Shown here piece after piece: positions 58,828 to 64,000 of a stretch of DNA of 64,000 nt. Position numbers and translations under genes: made by a program. The stretch spans positions 1-64,000 of the forward strand of contig CANRHB010000001.1 in the NCBI GenBank assembly GCA_947630325.1. The letters run 5' to 3'. A model generated the notes under the pieces. It was not told the DNA's origin. It saw only the letters and a program-made list of their open reading frames with translations, and did no database searches. Source of the stretch: an uncultured Clostridia bacterium. Lineage in GTDB: Bacteria > Bacillota > Clostridia > Christensenellales > Borkfalkiaceae. Numbering within the stretch: the first letter of the stretch is position 1; each line of letters starts with the position of its first letter.

Positions 58828-59916
58828 ATGGCATTATTGAAGGCTCAAATTGATCAAGGGTTCGATCAGATCAACGTCCCGGACGAGGACGGCTATTTGC
58901 GCGTTCCTTACGACTTTTGTAAGGCCACCAAGCGCATTTCGGATTGCCTTGTGCGTGCGATGATCTATTCTTTCTCCTGCGTGAAGGGGAGGCCTGACGC
59001 GCGCTGTGCGATGTCATATAGCCGCATACAGGACAAACTGCATTATTCGAGATCGACGGTGAATGCGGCCATTCATGCCGCCACCGAGAACGGAGCTTTC
59101 GATCAAGACAAATCTAACCGTTTCCGCGCAAGTTATAAGTATCTGCAGACGGCAACAGACGAGGAAAGCGGCGAGGCAAGTGCTTCTGCACTTCCCTCGT
59201 TCACCGTCGAATTCTATCTTTTACATACCGCCTTTGTCGGCAAAGACAACAAGTTCCATTATCTTCCTAAAAGCGCCGCCCTTGTTCTTGGGCTCATTAA
59301 AACGCATTACGAAAACGGCGGCTTCGTCGGCTCGGTAAGGGGGATCGCTCTGACCTTGGGGCTCTCTCCGACGACCGTACAGAAGGCGATCAATCTGCTT
59401 ATGGATCTATCTCTCATTTTCCGTCCCAAGGAGCGGCGCGGCGTGAATCGTTCGAGGCGGAGCGCATATGCCGTCAATGAAAAACTGCTTCGCAAAGCGG
59501 AGCGCAACTTCAAAAAGCAGTTGAAGAGCAAAGATAGGTCGTCCGCTGATGATCCGGAGGATGTGAAGATAGAGCGGGAACGCTATTATGCCCGGCTGCA
59601 ACAGGCCGAAAGAGAGCGCGTGGAGAGCTTTGAACGCACACTCAATGCGGATAGCCGTTACTTCGCACTTGACCGTCGCCGCAGACAACTCGAAATAGAA
59701 GTGGCGAAAGCGGAGGTGTTTATGCCGATCCGTTTACCCGAGCTCGAGGAGGAACTTCGGCAGGTCAACGTGGATCGCGCGCGTCAAATGGCGCAGATCG
59801 GCATTTCCGAAGAGGATCTCAAACCGAGATTCCTCTGCCCGAAATGCGAGGACACGGGTTATAACAAGAGCGACGGGCGCATGTGCGATTGCTTCCCGAA
59901 AAGGAGGCGAACATGA
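58828..59916 (+). CDS. replication initiator-like protein with DnaC-type cysteine motif
   Basis: 362 residues. Two winged-helix regions (about 30-110, SYSRIQDKLHYSRSTVNAAIHAATENGAF; and 150-210, GSVRGIALTLGLSPTTVQKAINLLMDLSLI), a long Arg/Glu coiled coil (215-330), and a C-terminal CPKCEDTGYNKSDGRMCDC motif like the zinc-binding CxxC-DTGY of DnaC/DnaI helicase loaders. The AAA+ ATPase of a loader is absent. It probably binds the element's origin and recruits helicase. Last gene of the early operon. Confidence 0.75.
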   Translation: MALLKAQIDQGFDQINVPDEDGYLRVPYDFCKATKRISDCLVRAMIYSFSCVKGRPDARCAMSYSRIQDKLHYSRSTVNAAIHAATENGAFDQDKSNRFRASYKYLQTATDEESGEASASALPSFTVEFYLLHTAFVGKDNKFHYLPKSAALVLGLIKTHYENGGFVGSVRGIALTLGLSPTTVQKAINLLMDLSLIFRPKERRGVNRSRRSAYAVNEKLLRKAERNFKKQLKSKDRSSADDPEDVKIERERYYARLQQAERERVESFERTLNADSRYFALDRRRRQLEIEVAKAEVFMPIRLPELEEELRQVNVDRARQMAQIGISEEDLKPRFLCPKCEDTGYNKSDGRMCDCFPKRRRT

Positions 59917-60002
59917 GACGCTTCCCTCTGAACCCTGCAGGAATTGAATAGTACATAAAAAGAGTGGGACTGCCGCTCTTTTCGGCGTATTGAAATCTAC
60001 AC

Positions 60003-60043
60003 AAAAAACCTCTTACCCGAAGTCCCGGGCGAGAGGTTTTTTT
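60003..60043 (+). terminator. terminator of the early operon
   Basis: AAAAAACCTCT and AGAGGTTTTTTT enclose an inner CCCG..CGGG stem. Confidence 0.85.
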
Positions 60044-60185
60044 CTGCACTTGGCTCTGTTTCAAATATTGTACTTTCGCGGTTTGAAAAAGAATACACAG
60101 TCGGTTCGAAAAGGAACACAAACTCGGTACAAAAGGTGGTACAGTAAATTTATTCTATATAATAATTCTCTTTTCATATAAGAAA

Positions 60186-60328
60186 CTGCGCCGAAAGGGG
60201 AGGGCGCAGTAAGTACGATTAGGTGCGGCGCGGTGCGCCCGCCGTTATTGGAAACAAGTGAATAGGTGCGGCGCAAAGCGCCGCCGTCATTGGAAGCGGA
60301 GAGAAAGGAAGCCGCCTCGCGGCGGCTT
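60186..60328. repeat. cluster of hairpins and a GC-rich tandem repeat
   Basis: CTGCGCC/GGGCGCAG hairpin (60186-60209), two direct repeats starting TAGGTGCGGCGC (60220-60253 and 60263-60295, both ending ATTGGAA), and AAGCCGCC-TCGC-GGCGGCTT (60309-60328). Confidence 0.75.
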
Positions 60329-60508
60329 AAATTTGAGGAGAAACAATAAAGAGGAAAGACACATAATCGTACCCGAATTTCCTGGCCGCCTTAAATAATT
60401 CAAGTTCTCGTTTCAAATATGGTGGAGAGATATTCCGCATCAAGCTAAAATTATAAAGAAATCTCACCGAGTTACTCGATGAGATTAGCGAATTGCATTC
60501 TTGTAAAA

Positions 60509-60528
60509 TTGGGACTATATTTGGGACT
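60509..60528 (+). other. right arm-type repeat TTGGGACT twice
   Basis: TTGGGACT-ATAT-TTGGGACT, matching the left-end pair at 42235-42255 in sequence and orientation. Confidence 0.5.
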
Positions 60529-60618
60529 AAACTTGTTTGAACTGCTTTTTGTTTATATTTAACGCATTTTTCAGTAAAAAATCAACTAATAACCGAATAT
60601 TTTCGATCGCATGAAAAT

Positions 60619-60682
60619 CTCAAAATCCTGTGGTAGCAATACCGTATCGGTTCGACCCCGATCACCGGCACCAAAAAGGACG
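60619..60682. repeat. attR, right copy of 64-bp direct repeat
   Basis: Identical to 42105-42168. It is the displaced 3' end of the original tRNA-Leu gene, still followed by its own terminator. Confidence 0.93.
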
Positions 60683-60704
60683 ACCCCCAAGGGTCGTCCT
60701 TTTT
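60673..60704 (+). terminator. original tRNA-Leu terminator
   Basis: 14-bp perfect stem AAAAAGGACGACCC / GGGTCGTCCTTTTT with a four-base loop. It now follows the tRNA fragment in attR. Confidence 0.9.
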
Positions 60705-61090
60705 GGTGCCGTACTTCAGGGGCGACGACCCCGCCCCGCCCGCACGTTCTATGTTGTCTAAGGGCGGCACGAGGAGCCTGCGACGAAGTATCACCGGCAA
60801 AATAGTAGCCGCACTTTTTATTTATGGTCGTCCTTTTTGGTGCCGTAGCATGGGGCGACGACCCCGCACGTTCTAAAATGTCATGTCGAGCGGAGTCGAG
60901 ACATCTCTACCATATTATAATAAGGCGAGATTCCTCCACGCGCCGCATAGCGGCTTGGTCGAAATGACAAAAAGAATACGCCCCACCCCCTTGATCCCCC
61001 TCCCTCGGAGGGGGTTCCGCTGTTTGCCCCCTCCAAGGAGGGGGGTAGGGTGGTGGTGTCCTTTGTCCCAAACGGTCACCGCCTCAGTCA
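60692..61090. repeat. gene-free repeat block right of attR
   Basis: Contains two copies of GTCGTCCTTTTTGGTGCCGT..GGGGCGACGACCCC (60692-60738, 60824-60866), a segment (60740-60800) matching the reverse complement of 38011-38075, a full MITE-like copy (60879-60969) and the inverted counterpart (60975-61065) of the G-rich modules at 6826-6937. Confidence 0.75.
60879..60969. repeat. MITE-like repeat, full copy 3
   Basis: 91 bp from TGTCATGTCGA to TCGAAATGACA. The right 36 bp are identical to those of copy 1. Confidence 0.75.
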
Positions 61091-61142
61091 TTCGCAAGTT
61101 CCTTTCTCCAAAAAACCATGGGAAAAATTTCCCTGCAAACCG

Positions 61143-61171
61143 TTGACGAAATCTGCATTTGCTGTTATAAT
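61143..61171 (+). promoter_or_regulatory. arabinofuranosidase promoter
   Basis: TTGACG (61143-61148), 17-bp spacer, TATAAT (61166-61171). Confidence 0.82.
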
Positions 61172-61217
61172 TGCTTAGGCGAAACGGCAAAACGTGTTCG
61201 CATTTTAGGGAGGAATC

Positions 61218-63821
61218 ATGTTACACTATACCTTAGACGCAAAAAAGCGGGGCGTTGACGTCTCCAAACATCTGTACGGCCTCTTTTTCGAGGACATCAA
61301 CCAGGCCGCAGACGGCGGTATGAACGCCGAAATGGTCATCAACAACTCCTTTGAGTTCGGCTACTTTACATACGACGACTACAGCGCCGAAAGCACCGTG
61401 GAGGCCCGCAAGCAAAAGGGGTTCTATTGGGATATTTACGGCGCGGGTCCCCGCAAGATCACGACGGACGGCGGCATGAACAAGAATAACCCGTCCTACC
61501 TTCTCCTCAACGTCGGCGGCATCTATCATCTCGAAAACCCCGGCTATTACACCGTGGGCGGGTACGACAATTACGGAATGCCCGTCACGAACGGCGAGAC
61601 CTATCACTTCTCCATGTGGGTGAAGAGGCTCGGCTTTAAGGGGGTCGCAAAGGTCTTTATCAAGGGGGCGCACGGGCGGCATACCACCATCGGCGAGATC
61701 AAAATCCCCGAAGGCGCCGACGGCGACTGGATCAAAGTTTCCACCTCGGTCGTCGCCGAAAAGGACACGATGGGGCGGCTCTCCATCACTTTGGAGGGGA
61801 ACGGCAAACTCGGCATCGACTATGTCTCCCTGCTCCCCGCGACCGTTTGGGGGGACCCCGATAAGTACCGCAACGGCAAGCTCTCTCCCCGCATCGTGGA
61901 GGCGTTAAAGGCCTGCCATCCCTCCTTTCTGCGCTTCCCCGGCGGCTGTGTGGTGGAAGGGGACGTCAGTTTCGACTACCAATACAAATGGCGGGAGACG
62001 GTGGGTCCCCTCGAGCAACGCCGCCAGATCCCCAACGTTTGGCGGTATATGCAGAGCTATGGCATCGGGTTCTATGAATATTTCTGCCTGTGCGAGGACC
62101 TCAAAATGGCGCCTCTGCCCGTGCTCCACTGCGGCGTGCTCTGCCAGATCCGCATGGGCGAACAGCGCAAGACGGGCTACCAGCGCATCGTCCCCGGCAC
62201 CGAAAAGTTCCAAAAAGAAGTCATCGACAACGTTGCTGACCTCATCTTCTTTGCAAAGGGGGACATCGCCTCGAGCGACAAGAACGAGAGCTATTGGGCG
62301 AAGGTGCGCTCGGACATGGGGCACCCCGCTCCCTTCGAACTCGAATATGTCGGCATCGGCAACGAGAATTGGGGCTATGAGTACTTCGACAACTTCGCCT
62401 CCTGCCTTCTCGGGGTCCGCCAATACATGTACAAGGGGCGGCAGACCGACCTTTTGAAACTCTTTGGGATCACCGTGGTGACGAGCGCGGGCGTGGACAT
62501 CCGTCCGCAGGACAGCAACGACAGCTGGAAGATCATCAACGAAAAGTACCGCGACATGATCGTGGACGAGCATGTGTACAACTCCTACCAGTGGTTCATC
62601 GACAACACCAAGCGATACGACTGTTACGACAGAGGCGGCGCGAAAGTGTTCATGGGCGAATATGCGATGCACACGATGTCGGACGGCAGGGGACGGCTCA
62701 ACGGGGACAACAACCTGCGCTCTGCTTTGAGCGAGGCCGCCTTCCTCACGGGGTGCGAACGCAACTCGGACGTCGTGAAAATGACCTGCTATGCGCCCCT
62801 GTTCGCCTCCACCTATCACTACCGCTGGACCCCGAATATGATCTGGTTCAACCCCCGCGAAGTGATGCTCACCCCCAACTACTACGTGCAGCAGATGTTC
62901 GCGGGCAATGTGGGAAGCTATACCCTTACGGACGTCGCGCCCGTGGACGGCAACAACGCAGGCGGGCTCCTCATCGGCGGGCATAGGACGGCGAGCGCAG
63001 TCTCCAAAGTGGAAGTGTACGACCGCAAGAGCGGCAAACTTTTATATGGGCACGACTTCAAGGACGGCTTGGGCGGATGGAAGGTCTATCCCAACTGCCG
63101 CGGCGGCCACATCGAGAACGGCGAGCTCATCATCGAGGAGAGCGACGCGTTCAACGGCTTCTACTATGACGCGCAGGATTTTGCCGAGTGCAACGTGGAG
63201 ATCTCCTTCCGCCGTCTCTATGGGGAACAGAGTTTCATCGCGGGCGTCGGCGTGAAGGACGTGCGGGACGCCGGCACCATGGACAACGCAGGGTTCTCCA
63301 TCTGCTGTCAATACGGCAAGAACCACAAGGGCTATGACGTCTCCTTTGACAAGCGGGTGGACTTCATGCGCACCGTCTGCGAGATGATGGGCAAGGACAA
63401 GTTCCTCGGCTACTCTCCCGAGGGCAACGTCATGCGCCTCGAATACACCGAAAAGACGTTCACGGCAAGCATTCTGCTCGGTGGGCAATGGCATGAAGTG
63501 CTCTTCAAGAACATCTGGAAGGTCAACGAGCGGGTGTTCAACAGCGTGACGGTAGGGGAGGACGGCAAGATCTATTTGAAGGTCGTCAACGTCTCTGGGA
63601 AGGATGAGGAGATGGAGGCGGTTTTGAAGAACTTCCCCAAAAAGACGAAGGCGACGGTCACGACCCTCTGGCACGAGGACCCCACGGTCATCAACGAGAT
63701 CGGCGTGCGTTACGGCAAGACGGTGAATATCCGGCCCGAAACGCAGGAGATCGCGCTCGACGGCGACGTCTTGAAGGCGACGGTCAAGAACAACTCCGTG
63801 AGCGTATTCGTGCTCGAATAA
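61218..63821 (+). CDS. alpha-L-arabinofuranosidase, GH51
   Basis: 867 residues, no signal peptide, so probably cytoplasmic. SKHLYGLFFEDINQAADGG is the N-terminal family motif; a carbohydrate-binding-like beta domain sits at about 75-200; the barrel carries the acid/base Glu in GIGNENWG and the nucleophile Glu in FMGEYAMHT. The C-terminal 270 residues combine the family beta domain with an inserted concanavalin-like module (about 610-780). It releases arabinose from plant arabinans or arabinoxylan oligosaccharides. GGGAGG lies before the ATG. Monocistronic. Confidence 0.92.
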   Translation: MLHYTLDAKKRGVDVSKHLYGLFFEDINQAADGGMNAEMVINNSFEFGYFTYDDYSAESTVEARKQKGFYWDIYGAGPRKITTDGGMNKNNPSYLLLNVGGIYHLENPGYYTVGGYDNYGMPVTNGETYHFSMWVKRLGFKGVAKVFIKGAHGRHTTIGEIKIPEGADGDWIKVSTSVVAEKDTMGRLSITLEGNGKLGIDYVSLLPATVWGDPDKYRNGKLSPRIVEALKACHPSFLRFPGGCVVEGDVSFDYQYKWRETVGPLEQRRQIPNVWRYMQSYGIGFYEYFCLCEDLKMAPLPVLHCGVLCQIRMGEQRKTGYQRIVPGTEKFQKEVIDNVADLIFFAKGDIASSDKNESYWAKVRSDMGHPAPFELEYVGIGNENWGYEYFDNFASCLLGVRQYMYKGRQTDLLKLFGITVVTSAGVDIRPQDSNDSWKIINEKYRDMIVDEHVYNSYQWFIDNTKRYDCYDRGGAKVFMGEYAMHTMSDGRGRLNGDNNLRSALSEAAFLTGCERNSDVVKMTCYAPLFASTYHYRWTPNMIWFNPREVMLTPNYYVQQMFAGNVGSYTLTDVAPVDGNNAGGLLIGGHRTASAVSKVEVYDRKSGKLLYGHDFKDGLGGWKVYPNCRGGHIENGELIIEESDAFNGFYYDAQDFAECNVEISFRRLYGEQSFIAGVGVKDVRDAGTMDNAGFSICCQYGKNHKGYDVSFDKRVDFMRTVCEMMGKDKFLGYSPEGNVMRLEYTEKTFTASILLGGQWHEVLFKNIWKVNERVFNSVTVGEDGKIYLKVVNVSGKDEEMEAVLKNFPKKTKATVTTLWHEDPTVINEIGVRYGKTVNIRPETQEIALDGDVLKATVKNNSVSVFVLE

Positions 63822-63884
63822 CTCTTTACGGAAACATTATACCACGCATTTTGCGCCGATAGGGGCGTAAGTGCCAAAAATTTT

Positions 63885-63936
63885 ACAGCCCTGTTGCGCC
63901 TTTTTCCCAAGGCACGCAACGGGGCTGTTGTTTTAT
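63885..63936 (+). terminator. arabinofuranosidase terminator
   Basis: ACAGCCCTGTTGCG pairs with CGCAACGGGGCTGT, followed by TTTTATTTTT. Confidence 0.9.
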
Positions 63937-64000
63937 TTTTCTCTTTTTCTATTTCTTTTTTTATTTCTTTCTCTTTATTTATATCTATATCTGCTTCGTT
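63930..64000. other. pyrimidine-rich low-complexity tail
   Basis: Almost only T and C with scattered A, to the window edge. No gene visible. Confidence 0.6.

Larger units (their letters stand above)
59917..60618. other. right-end non-coding region
   Basis: About 700 bp without supported genes: terminator 60003-60043, hairpins and a tandem repeat 60186-60328, an AT-rich zone with hairpin AATCTCA/TGAGATT (60460-60486), arm-like repeats 60509-60528, then attR. A plausible place for an origin or packaging site. Confidence 0.6.
42105..60682. mobile_element. integrated element of about 18.5 kb in tRNA-Leu(CAA)
   Basis: Bounded by the 64-bp direct repeat, with a tyrosine integrase just inside the left end, TTGGGACT arm-like repeats near both ends, three toxin-antitoxin pairs, two repressor-operator systems, a long operon of membrane-anchored and secreted proteins plus a membrane ATPase, and a replication gene. 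No capsid, terminase, portal, tail, relaxase or type IV secretion gene was recognised. Nature uncertain: filamentous-phage-like provirus, satellite, or unclassified integrative element. Confidence 0.85.

Noticed and set aside
6744..61090. Possible CRISPR array among the repeats
   Set aside because: Repeats are dispersed, unequal and not regularly spaced; no cas genes in the window.
61905..62984. Minus-strand frame opposite the GH51 gene
   Set aside because: Antisense shadow of a clear enzyme.
63930..64000. Pyrimidine tract as a functional site
   Set aside because: Low-complexity sequence cut by the window edge; nothing specific can be claimed.

Overview
The window looks like the chromosome of an anaerobic, low-to-mid GC Gram-positive bacterium (Bacillota, Clostridia). 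Pointers are a threonyl-tRNA T-box leader beside a YtxC-type sporulation protein gene, an infC-rpmI-rplT operon, DUF4364 and TSCPD small proteins, an HPr-like protein, an ECF vitamin transporter S component, an Fe-S serine dehydratase, lysine synthesis through DapL/DapF, and strong AGGAGG ribosome sites with TTGACA/TATAAT promoters. The exact genus cannot be read from sequence alone; an uncultured gut Clostridia lineage is my inference.

Layout. 1-42072 and 60683-64000 are chromosomal. 1-6743: tRNA-Gly end, HAD phosphatase, DUF1294 protein, purH, serine dehydratase, TSCPD, DUF4364, HPr-like protein, an unknown gene and a Nudix ADP-ribose pyrophosphatase. 6744-7250: repeats only. 7282-11355: cysteine-tailed membrane peptide, then pantothenate uptake (S component) - coaX - hom - ATP-grasp ligase. 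11459-17091: leuS facing away from ytxC-like and T-box-thrS. 17211-21122: fused ABC exporter, two XRE regulators, SLOG protein. 21183-24069: infC-rpmI-rplT, rRNA methyltransferase, YebC. 24178-27553: AraC/GyrI regulator, repeats, a lipoprotein with an HELAH metal site, zinc-ribbon Nudix. 27833-34889: purA-dapF-pyrG-dapL-malQ-mscL run. 34977-37780: catalytically dead nitrilase homologue, D-lactate dehydrogenase, LRR lipoprotein. 38136-42159: tRNA-Leu(AAG), transglycosylase, coaE, polA, tRNA-Leu(CAA). 61218-63821: GH51 arabinofuranosidase.

The striking part is an integrated mobile element of about 18.5 kb (42105-60682) in the 3' half of tRNA-Leu(CAA), bounded by a perfect 64-bp direct repeat. 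From left to right it has a complete tyrosine integrase; a regulatory and addiction zone with three toxin-antitoxin pairs, each under an operator palindrome; a tRNA-like sequence; a one-direction operon (47243-56369) of membrane-anchored or secreted proteins with Ig-like and InlB-type repeats, ending in two tiny membrane peptides (56 and 28 residues) and a multi-pass membrane P-loop ATPase; a non-coding stretch with a 15-bp-stem inverted repeat; a repressor switch with three matching operators; and a replication protein with winged-helix regions and a DnaC-like cysteine motif. No capsid, terminase, portal, tail, relaxase or T4SS gene was seen. The order secreted C-terminally anchored protein, tiny hydrophobic peptides, membrane ATPase recalls the pIII-pVI/pVII/pIX-pI morphogenesis block of filamentous phages, but the ATPase topology and replication gene do not match known inoviruses. 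I regard it as the best candidate for an undescribed system here.

The chromosome also carries several families of short non-coding repeats, including a roughly 92-bp MITE-like unit with TGTCATTTCGA terminal inverted repeats, found near gene ends.
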